Source: Ricordea florida
Lineage: Eukaryota > Cnidaria > Anthozoa > Corallimorpharia > Ricordeidae
Assembly: GCA_949710005.1 (NCBI GenBank)
Contig: OX453273.1
Span: 35,536,250 to 35,600,249, forward strand
Reading direction: 5' to 3'
DNA length: 64,000 nt
Within the stretch, counting starts at the first letter, position 1. Every line of letters starts with the position of its first letter. Under the pieces are notes generated by a model, which was not told the DNA's origin, did not search any database, and saw only the letters and a list, made by a program, of their open reading frames with translations. This document shows positions 34,701 to 46,700 of the stretch, one piece after another. Position numbers and translations under genes: made by a program.

Positions 34701-37700
34701 AATAAGGGTGTCTATGTCAGCATAACCATCCTGCTTTTCAGGGACTGACAAAAAAGAGATTCTGTATATTAATCTTAGGGGTGTGTTTTGTGTGTGTTTC
34801 AATTTATACCACAATGTATGACGAAAGTTTGACTCTGAGAGTGCAAGGGTGAACAAGACAGTACCATAGAATATCAAAAAAGGTTTAAAGATAAGGGAGT
34901 AAAGGGGTTAGAAGTTCAGACCAAATTGCACCTCTATACATCAAGGTTTCACCCCAAGAGAGAAAGGAGTGAGAGAGAAAACCTTGTTATATGATTAACA
35001 TTTACCTCTTTCAGTGCAAAGTTTCAAGGTGAATTAACTAATTGTTGCAAGAGTCAGCCAAGACATTGTAGTGGAATCAACATATTTTCAAATTAGAAGC
35101 AAACCTTGCTCATCTTTGATAGTACTACAGGCTTGTTTGCTGCAGTACTTGGAAGACTCATCTTCTCTGTTCCATACTGAAAAATTAATACAAATTAAAA
35201 AAGCCATTTAAATAAGTCACTCAGAATCTAAAGTTCAGATACTATTAAAGAAAAAATCACAAAGAAATAACCAATAAGAAATCTATAGTCATACCATCTT
35301 ATAGGGTGCAATAAAAAATCAGAAATTGTATGACATTTTCAGGGTAGATTGTGCGATAAGAAAGGATTATTATGCGGTAAATTGTGACCTCTCACGCGAA
35401 AACGTACACTAACGGCTTTCCATTGAACGGGTAAAACGAACGGCTATCGAACGGGTAAGAAACACATAATAAAGGCTCAACCTTCTTTCCATGATGTTGA
35501 AGTAGATGGCGGATATGTTGAATATGTTGACAAATGTGTCATCTTTTCTATGCTCAAACATACAGACCCACACACTGTTTGTGTTAGATCTACTCAAAAA
35601 CATGGCGTGTGTAACAAGCATATATTTCGATGCATGTCGTTCCGCAAACTCAAAACTATTTTGCGTGGCAGCTTTAAAACACACTGAAGAAGGCGGTAAT
35701 GCCGAAACGTCGGCTTATTTATACCACCATTAAGAGTCTTTTTACAAAAATATTTTCAACATTTACTGGTAGTATAAAAGATGCTCTCTTAAATACTATA
35801 CCTTTTAGGGTACTGATCCAAAAATATATCACAGTGTGTTGTTTTAGAACTGCTACCTCTTACAGGAGAAAAAAATTTAAAGCACCCTCAAGCCAGGACC
35901 TTGGACACACCCTAAATGGTAAACACTCGTAACAGCATGCAGTCTACCTGCAGCCCGACTTAAGATCTTAGATTGTCTTGTTTACCATAATTCTGAGAAA
36001 GAAAAGCATTTTTGTACTCCTCTATAAATGATGGAACAAAAAATAAGCAATTGAGAGTGAATTGGGATAAAACTTTAATTTCATTATGCTTGTCCACCAC
36101 AGATTTTCTTAGATAATAAATTACCATGTTAAACAAAAAACAAAACATCAGTCCGTCATCAATGTGGAACGTGCTAGTGGCATATATTTCTGCTCTGTCT
36201 TTGTAAGTCAGATTTGAAAGAAGGTGCAATTTGGTTTTCCCAGTAGCTGAACACGAAGGAACAGTGGGCATTTTCACCATAAACTTTTCCATGAGGACGT
36301 CTGCGATGTATGTGAAGGAACATAAGCTTACATTTTGTTGTCAAACAGTGCATCTCAGATGTAAACTATGCTTATTTCTGATTACCCATGATGTGAGAAG
36401 GATCATATGTCATGGTTGATATCAGCAATCCTTTTTCAAAGGTATTTCTTGGGCTTTTTCAAAAGTTTCAATTGTCTTGAAACTATGTGCAGACATTAAA
36501 ATTTTTCAGAGAAGGCATCTACTTATGGTTTATTTTTTAAGAATTGTGCGATGTTTTATGAATTAAGACATTTTTTTACGAATTGCGAGATCGAATGAGA
36601 TTTGAGGTCACTTGTACAAAATCACACCATCGCGTAATATCTGCAGATGGCCTGTATAGCAGGGTTGTCAAAATAAGCCGGCAACCGGCGCATTTCACCG
36701 GCTATTCCGAATACTGCGCCGGCTACTCCTACTGCTAGGTTTGTTCTGAGCATGAAAAGATCAGGTATTGCGGAAAACCATACCTACCCTGAACGATGTG
36801 CAATTGCCTTATGGCAGCCGCCTACTTGATAGACAGAAACGGCTTCTCAGAAACCTACTGACAAACCTGGTATAGCATTATACTTTAATCAACTTCTGAT
36901 TAGGTTAAGTCACACAATTCTTCCAAGAATTTGATTTCAAAAAGTATAAGTTCATTTTAATTGCAATTAATGTAATAAGGCATTGGTTACTTAGTTAACA
37001 TCCTTACTTTTTGGAGATTTCGCTTTTTATAAAATCCATGTTTTCTAATATCAGTGTGCAGTCAAAGTATCAAATCTACAGTAGGCAAGTATAATTCAAA
37101 CGTTTCTGGCATACCACAGTTCCACCTGAACACTGCCACAGTGGGTCATCAGATGATCTAACAACTTCTGGTTCACTGGACACATATGCTTTCAAACTTT
37201 CCGTTGAGGTGACTTGAACATAACCAAAATCCTGCAAAGCAAGCAAGGAATGAAGTTTTACACACAAGTTGACATATCTTGCATGCTTCCAAAAATACTT
37301 TGTCTTTACCCAAACCTACAATCTTTCGGCTTTGCCAAAGTACCTTGGATTGATGACCAGTTTTTGATGTTTTTGTACAGTTTTGTGGAATACTACACAT
37401 CTTACAAATAATGTTGATACTGATTAGTATAGGTAATAGCATGGCTTGTAGTGGTATTTGGCAAAAATACCACAAGTAATATTTCAAAATTGTCTAAAAT
37501 ATTTGGGGAATTTTTGAAATATTATGAGCCGGTATTATGGCCAAATACCATGTATTTGTTTTGACTGTATTTCTATTTACTGCTTTTTCGGCGAGCTTTT
37601 TGTATTTCCTCACTAGAAATTTCCAGGAAACTCCACCATTTTCAGTTGAAAACAAAAGCAAAAAATGTAATGTGTTCAGTGTTGTCATGGTGACCTTGTT

Positions 37701-40700
37701 ATACCATCCAATTTTGCTGTTATATACCACTATTACGCAAAAATAGTCATACTATCATCCAATCAAATCTCCGAAATTTCTTGGCTTATATTATAACAAA
37801 GGTAATACCATGGAGATTATTTAAGCAATAGATCACACTTTCTATGGGTTTACCGGCGTGATAACCCATGCGGGATATTGGGAGAACACGAGAAGAGCTT
37901 GTAAATCACGAGCCGAAGGCGAGTGATTTACAAGCTTTTCGAGTGTTCTCCCAACATCCCAAGTGGGTTATCACGCCGGTAAACCCATAGAAAGTGTGAT
38001 CTATTGCTTTTATAAAATAACTTTTAGTAGAATGGAGTCTTTGAGGTAAAAAGTATGCTTTTAGTACCGTGATCAAGTCATGTCTTCTCTCTAAAGTCAT
38101 CATAAGCCAATCATGACTCACAATTTAATAGCGCTGAACTTTCTCAAAACTCAGTTCAGTCAAACAACAAACAGCAGCACTTCAAAACACGAGTTTTTGC
38201 ACTCATTTCATGATAACTTATGAAAGCTGTTTTACAGGAAAAGTCAACACATATTCATGCGAACGTACAATGAAAGAATACGTTCGTGGTTTGTTTACTA
38301 CAGAAGTAGAAATTAATTGTACCTCGCAGCTGTATTTTGTTGAGTCGATCCGTAAGAATTTCGTGCTTACAGACGGAACTGGCAGCTATTGTAATGGAGG
38401 ACTTCATTCACTTTTAACAAGCCGCAGTGGTTTAAGATCTGTTTTCTGGACTTTATTGTGATCAAGAAATGCTGCGGTAACGTCATGGCTGCATTTGCGA
38501 AGTTGTCGCATCCCTGGTAGAAATCCTTCATAGGATCCTGCAGGATCCTCTAGGATTCCATAGGATCCTGTAGGATCTTGAATAGGATTAGGATCCTTTC
38601 CAGGATTTCAAACTAGGATAAGGATCCTAATCAGGATCCTGAACAGGATAAAGATCCTGATCAGGATCCTGAATAGGACAAAGATCCTAATCAGGATCCT
38701 GAACATGATAAACATCCTGATCAGGATCCTGAATAGGATAAAGAACCTAATCAGGATCCTGAACATGATAAACATCCTGATCAGGATCCTGAATAGGATA
38801 AAGAACCTAATCAGGATCCTGAATGGGGTAAGGATCCTAATGCACACTCTTGATATAATCCATAGGATCTTGATAAGATCTATAAGATCTTGATAAAATC
38901 CTATAGGATCTTGCTGAAGAATCTTGATAAGATCCTGTAGGATCTTGATAAAATCCTATAGGATCTTGCTAAAGAATCTTGATAAGATCCTGTAGAATCT
39001 TGATAAAATCCTATAGGATCCTGCTAAAGAATCTTCATAAGATCCTATAAGATCTCGATAAAATCCTATAGGATCTTGCTAGAGGATCTTGATAAAATCC
39101 TATAGAAGCATTTCCACCTTTCCTCTGATCGTGATGTAGCTGTTAGTTTTAATACCAGTTTCATGGTTCACTGACAGAGGGAGGGGATAAAGGGGGCAAA
39201 ATTTTATTGTCAGGTTCAATGAAATCAGTTCAAATAACTTTGAAATTGCAAATGCATTTTTATTAATTTGACCTTATCAAATTCAAATATATATGCTACA
39301 TGTGTTCCTCAAACACAAGTTTCTAAAGTCATGTTTTAATAAATTGACCAAAAGAGGCATTATGTCAATTTATTGGGTCGTGCATTTCTCATTTATGCAC
39401 TGTAGGTGTAAGACACTGTAGTTGTGAGACACTGTAGTTTCAGGTAGCATAACTATTTGGTCATTTTTGAGGTTGTGGCTCATTGTATACCATTCCTATC
39501 GTTAGGAACTTGCGACATAATGCATCAGAGGATGCACTGTACAATAAAATGTCTAAGCGTATTTTTCCTTTACGTTGCCTTTCTCCTGGGTACATGTATT
39601 GCTGTAGTCCGGGTCAGCTGCGACTGGAGTTCATAAGCTATCTCCAATCATCTCTTTCACGTCGATCGCCAACAAAATACCGCACCGCGCAACTGGAAGC
39701 TGATATTCTAAACAGGTCTTTTGTATTCGCTTTCTGAGCTTGGAAGACCAATAGAGCACTTAAAAGAACCTCGTCTTTCTGTAATTCCCATAAATTGCTT
39801 CTGAAGCAACAGCTAACACACCTCAATAATGGTCCGCCATATTGAGACAAGACTGCCGTCAAGGCCCTGGATCGAGATGCTTTGCTGCTGAACCAATCAG
39901 AGCATGCATATTTTCATGGCGGTAAACGCTGCTGGTCGTGCAGCGAGCTCAAGCAGTGAATGAAAATCGATGTAAACTTCCAGGTGTGGTACAGTACGTA
40001 CGTCGATTGAATCAAACGTTTTCGATGGCTTGGTGAGAAGCAAGGCCGTATAAATTAAAAAAGTTTTTATTTTGGAAGTCACAATCAAGATTCGTTTGGG
40101 AACCATTCAAAAGCGCGCAGTTCGTGGTGAGTACAACAACGACTTCCTTTGTTCACACATACTTTACGCTGCAGCTTAAAGTTAACTTAAAAGACAATTG
40201 AAAAAGGGCTGTGTGTTTATTTTGATGAACTTAAAAATTTTGCTGTGGAAAGGTCCTCAATAATATCACGACATAGTACAAAGTAAAATCAACTCGGGCG
40301 CTGCTTTATAGCTTGGTTTACGAACTTCATGCGAAAAGCTGGCTTACATTTGGCTTGAAAATCAAGCACCCTCCTCGATTTTCCTTTAGTTTTTCAATGG
40401 ATTCTGGTTTGAAAACTAGCAGAAACTGGAGCAAAAGGGAACACACGTAAGGAATAGTATAAATTTTTCATTTTTGTATCAGGACATTTTTGAGTCAGAA
40501 TTTCCGTGTTGATTTTGATTTGGTTTTGAGTACATGTTATAGCTAGATGCCCTCCCAGCTGTTCGTCTATTGTTTGGCATAATATATTTTGCGGAATTGG
40601 ACCTAGAACAATTACCAATATAGACCTAGCCCTTCTTCTGCAAAGATTTTAACCTTGCTATATAAACTACATATACATCTCACTGGGTATTTTTATATTA

Positions 40701-43700
40701 CAGATGCTGTGCAAGAGAAACCAAAATCGAGAGATAGCTAGATCAAAAGCAGCTAAGTCTTGATCATCATTGTTATTATGAAACAATATCTCGTCAGTCA
40801 GATCTTATTTTCTAAGTTTTGTTTCATGAAAATGAAGCTAACTACCACAATAACTACAAGGAGACTCATGACTTCATTGTTAATTTTTTTTGAATAAATA
40901 GTATAAGGTGCAGATTCAAAATACCAGTAGTGTTTGCTGTCTGAGGGTTACAGTGTCAGTGTGCATTACAAAAGAGACCCATATTAGTATATACAACTTA
41001 CCAAGATGTCCTGCACTTTTGATATTAATGGTTATATCAAAAGTAGAATGCCTGCATGTTGCATAGTATACTTTATTATAATTAAAAACTACATACTTAG
41101 TAAGAAGTAACCAAAAGTACTGTAATTTAAGTATACCTCTATTAGTACAGTTTAAGTCTACTTTAAGTGTAAGTGAAATATACTTTTTGGTTCTTAAAAG
41201 GTGTTCTGAATTCCAGCAAGATATCGACATCAATGAACCAAAAATGTTAAGATAAATTAAAACAGCATAGGCATACTTCTACTGCTGATTAACTGCAGAA
41301 TTCTTGTAAGAAAATTTTAATCTCTGTGCCTGGAATGTTCATCTATTGTACCAAGAAAAAATTTTAATAGGCTGATGAAAACCCATTTCCTCATACTTGT
41401 CCAATACTCTGACAAATTTATGCACAGCTTTGTATTGAAATACATTGCGTTGTATTGCATCGTTCTAGAATGCATTGTTGAACTCTTGTTATGGCCATAT
41501 AATACAGTACAATGCTACACATAATTAAAATTTGTTGGAGTATTGGACAACCCTCCATTTCATGAGCAGTCTTTATGCTCAATGCAGTTTCAGACTATAA
41601 ATACAATGAATTGGCATTCCAAGTACAATCATTTTGAATACAAGGTTATTTTTTTAGCAAACATTGACCTGTACAATAAATCCTTGCAGATGTTGATAAA
41701 CAAACTAATCTTTGTTGTTAGCTACATATAATGTTAATTAACCCTTTACTTCCATGCTCTGAGAAGCAATTCTCTTAGCAACTGCCATATATTTGGTTTT
41801 AAGTTAGTTGGGAGAATTTATCAGAAGAATTTATAATGTCTGAGTTGATCATTTCTGTGATTCTCATTAACAGTTAGCCATACTGATAGTACATTGCACT
41901 GTTCTTGTATGGAGAAGTTCCATGCTGTTCACTTCTGGGAGGTAAAGGGTTAATAGAAATTAGAACTGTCAATTCCTTGTGGTTAGTGTATTATTTTAAG
42001 TGCAAAATCAGATCTGTGTAGTTTAAGCCTTTGTAAACAACAGTTACGTGCTCTTTGAAAAGTTAATATTTGTCATAACTTGTATTATAAGGGTTGAATA
42101 AAATAATGTGTTATCAAGTTAGGTGCTTTTTCAAATGGATGCTTAATATACTGAAAGGGAACATGACATCAGAGGGATTTGTAAAGATAAGAAACAATCA
42201 GAATACTTATACGAATTTCCTAGGATCCTGTACAAGATCCTACACATTTGCCAGGATCCTGTACAAGACCCTACACATTTGCTAGGATCCTGTACAAGAT
42301 CCTACACCTTTCCTAGGATCCTGTACAAGATCCTACACATTTGCTAGGATCCTGTACAAGATCCTACACCTTTCCTAGGATCCTGTGCAAGATCCTACAC
42401 ATTTGCTAGGATCCTGTACAAGATCCTACACATTTGCTAGGATCCTGTACAAGATCCTACACCTTTCCTAGGATCCTGTACAAGATCCTACACATTTGCT
42501 AGGATCCTGTACAAGATCCTACACATTTGCTAGGATTCTGTGCAAGATCCTACACATTTGTTAGGATCCTGTGCAAGATCCTACACATTTGCTAGGATCC
42601 TGTGCAAGATCCTACACATTTGCTAGGATCCTGTACAAGATCCTACACATTTCCTAGGATCCTGTGCAAGATCCTACGCATTTCCTAGGATCCTGTACAA
42701 GATCCTACACATTTGCTAGGATCCTGGATAGGAACAGGATCTTGAACAGGATCTTGAACAGGATCCTGTAGGATCTTGTAGGATCCTACAGGATCCTACA
42801 GGATCCTAAGTAGGATCCTATAGGATCCTGTAGGATCCTACAAGATCCTAACAGAAAGACCTGTAGGATCCTGAAAGGATCTTAATCAAGATCCTATCAG
42901 GATCTTATTAGGATCCTATTTAGGATCCTAGGTAGGATTTCTACCAGGGATGTAACTTTACATGCTCGTACAGCGACCGATGGAAATATACCGAAGAAAG
43001 GTTTCTTTGCCGTAGACACATATTGGCGTTAATATTTGTCGATTTGTGAAGTCAGGTGGTTTGAGGTAGGTTATGGCATCAATATCACGGAATAATTTGT
43101 GCAAATGTTGGAAAAAACCAGCCCGAAACTCTGACATCTTTCATCATCGTTGGCAGCTTGTTTACAACCTACAGCGGCCGATTTTTAACCATATCTTGAT
43201 CAGAGATCTCTTTTTGGAACAATTTCTTTCATTAAGGAATTTAATTTTGACATAAAATAAATCAAGAATGCTAAAACTATCCGTTTTGTTGCTGGTTGGC
43301 ACTTGGTTAAGTTTTCCTAGAGACTTTCTACACCAGAAATTCACACAGTTGTCTTTCTCTGCGATTTGGCATCGTCGTGAAATGTAAACTGCTTTCCAGC
43401 TTTGTACTTTATAACTTCTAAAGCTATGGCAGTCGCGAATTGTGAGCCTTGTGACGCTTTTAAGATTAAGAAGGGCTGGGTAAGTAACTTGTTCTGTTTT
43501 TTAGCCTTTCTAAAATCGTTGTTTACAGATCAATAGCGGGTTTTGTTTATGGCTCGTGGTCCGGATGCCTTTTTCTATGGGTTTACCGGCACAATAACCC
43601 ATAGGTTTTCAACCAATCAGCGCGCATGTAGTATCTGAGTTATTTTATAAAATACAGTAATACAATGTACCACATTGTTAACCTCAACATTCAGAGGGGA

Positions 43701-46700
43701 GGGAGGATTTATGATGCGAGTTGTGATACTTTCAAGGGCAAAAATTGGCCTATTGGTCCCACATTTTTTCCAAACATTGTAGCTACCTACAGCTGGGCAC
43801 AATTATATAGCTATTATTGATCACAACATCACAATTAGAAATTCAAAAGCTACTTACCAAAATCTCATCCAGCAGCTCATAAATAAGAGGAAAGTTACAT
43901 TTGATTGACTCCTCATTAAGAACTCCACAGTAGTCTTTACAAAGATTAGAGACCCTGAAAGAAAACATCATACAGTATGTACATACATGTATCTCTTATT
44001 TTCTCCAAGAGATTATGGCAGTCTGATTGGTTCTTATCAAGGTTTGGGCAGTTTTCCACTTATCAGACCTCCAAGCCAAGATATAATATATATATGTTAT
44101 TTACCGGGCAGGTGGTCCGTATGGGAAAAAACTGTGCCCAAGGTCTTGAGTACAGCCCGAGGCCGAAGGCCGAGGGCATTACTCAAGACCAAGGGCACAG
44201 TTTTTTCCCATACGGACCAACCTAGACCGGTAAATAACTTATTTATTTTTTCTGCTTGTTTGCTTTTTTTTCGCAACAATTTCAATTTGCCGCGAATAGC
44301 GCGGATAAAAATCCGGACCGTGGTCCGTATCGTAAAAGGCTGGACTGGTTACGAGCGCGCGATTAGCCAATCAGATTTGAGGATTTGGGATTCCAGCCTG
44401 CTGCGATGCTTGAGAAAAAAATAAATATTAGTATCACCCAACTAGTGGACTAATGCAAATGCCACAATCTGATTGGCTACACTACTAGAGGACTACTACT
44501 AATTGTCCTCTAATAGCGGAATTCGTGACGCTTTCTTCCATTTTATTCCCAAATAAATATTTCTTCAACTGGCATTTGCTAACTTTATTATTGCCTTTTC
44601 TGTCCGACTAGTTGGGTGATACTAAAACAATTAGACCCTTTGCCCTCAATGGCCACAGGTCAATAGTCCATTCGACACGGCCAATTGGGCTATTGACCCG
44701 TAGCCCTTATGCCGTAGCTCTAATTGTTAATCATAATTATATGGCTACTCAGGGAGCAGGCAACATGAGGCAAACCATGAGTTCTAATTGGCCACCTAAG
44801 CAGGCATATTGATCAGTACGCTAGGGACTTCCTGCATTGTCCCATGAAACAAAAAAAGAAAATGGCCATATAAAAAATCCTTTATTGATCAAGCTTATTC
44901 CACAATGTAGTCAAAGTCAACAAAAACGCAACCATCTGTTGACCTCGTGTTTGGTCAACAATCCATGCTGAAGATAATATTTGTGATAACACTTTTTCAA
45001 GGCAAATTAACATCATTAAATATGCCAGGTTAAGGTGTCTTCAATGCTTTCTCATACATTGTATACCACAACCTACACAAGTTATCATGAATGGTGTACT
45101 CTTACATAGCACGCAGGTTTTCCTGAGCCATGTATCTTCCAATTCCCTTTTTTCCCTAACAAACCTACTGTACCAACTCCCTTTTCACTACAAGGGACGA
45201 CAGACAAAAACAAACATTTTAGCAGCATGGCCAAATGCGTTTGAAGCAGTTTGAACAAGGTAGGTCGTAATATCAAAAATAATTACTGATTAGAAGGGGA
45301 TAAGCACCCACCCTTTCAACATAAGAACCTTAAATTCAAAACTCTCTAAGCACTGTACAAAACAAATAAAATTTACTTGTATAATTTATTAGAGTTGATA
45401 CAGGGCTAAAAATTAACTCCAGTGCTTGGTGGCCAGTCGGGCCAGTTTCCTTGAGTTCTTAGTGGCCCATCCCAAAATGAAGTAGCCCTCGATTTTTATT
45501 TTAGAGTCACATGGCAATCACAAAATTTTTAGCCTTGGTTAATAGTAAAACTCAGAATATTCAGGTATTAGAGAGGGCATTGGGATTTTCAGTTTTGAAG
45601 GTTTTGGCCATTTTTTGGGGGGGAGGGGTGGGGGGATTGGCTTTTGCACTAAAAAGCTTTTTTTCTCTCTGTTTCGATTTGCAGTTTTTCTGATTTTCAG
45701 CATTTGATTTTTGGCAAAAATAGAAACATTATTTTATGGATTTAGTATTCAACATTTTGGTGTTTTTTTGAGAGCTACAGGATAGTTTTTTGTGATTCCA
45801 AAATCCTCCAAATATCTAATTGAAATTCAATATAGGATTTTGGTGAATTTTAGTTTTAGAGACTAGATGAGGTATACCCCAGATGTCAACCAAATAACAG
45901 ACTGATATGGGTCCATATTAAAGGTTTTTGAGATTGAAATGTGTAAATCTCTGGTTTGGTATTTTGCTTTATGTCTTGTATGAAATCCATAGCGTTTTTG
46001 AGGTTTTAGGTGATTTTTAGAGCAGTTTTCAGTTTCTTCTGGGTCCCATTGGCTTCCCAACCCTCCAGGCAGGTGATACTGCAGTGTCAGCATAGCAGTT
46101 AACAACATACCTGCTTAAAACTTCAACTGCCAAAGCAGGCGAAATATTAAACTTTGTAGTGCAGACAAAGTACAGTCCATTTCTCTTGACAAAAATATAA
46201 TTGATGCCATCAACATTCTGTAGAAAAAGGTATATATAAATTCCAAAAATAATACTATTAAAAGAGTTTGCCATCTGTTATGAATCGCAAATGCTATAAT
46301 CTTTAAAATAAAAGCTTCAATGTTATTAAGTATTTTGACAATAACAATGCCAATCCGACCATGTTGACCTTTTACTGAAGTTCCTGTCTAATAGAGATAA
46401 TAGTGGATAGTTACTCAGGGCTCTGTCGTTACGTTTATAGTTTCGTTTGATTGACATTGCTATCAATATTACAATTGTTTTCTTTCCCTTCATTATCACA
46501 ATTGTTATTATTCTTGTAACTATTATTACCATTATTACAGTGTGACTACAGTACTCGAACCATTGGCTACCCAGATAAATTATCATACTAATTTTGAATA
46601 ATTTTTATGTCTGTTTTTGACACTGAAGAAAAGATTTCTGGCGAATTTATATCATCCGAGATGATTCTTTTTCAATCTTGATATGTTTTGCACAGTTATA

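Larger units (their letters stand above)
38509..42952. mobile_element. 4.4-kb foldback-like element with GGATCC satellite arms
   Basis: The outermost 18-base inverted repeat is CATCCCTGGTAGAAATCC (38509) and its inverse (ending 42952). Inside it the left arm (38521-39108) and right arm (42221-42945) consist of short repeats around the palindrome AGGATCCT, in opposite orientation. The 3.1-kb centre is unrelated AT-rich DNA with no convincing coding frame and a nested piggyBac MITE. This is the layout of foldback transposons. The target duplication is unclear. The whole unit lies in one AP4M1 intron. Confidence 0.65.

Noticed and set aside
38608-38893. Long Ile/Arg/Phe-repeat open frames on both strands
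   Set aside because: They are products of the GGATCC satellite having no stop in some frames, not a gene.
42221-42725. Regularly spaced repeats resembling a CRISPR array
   Set aside because: The units are contiguous 31-bp tandem copies without unique spacers, in a eukaryotic intron, with no cas genes.
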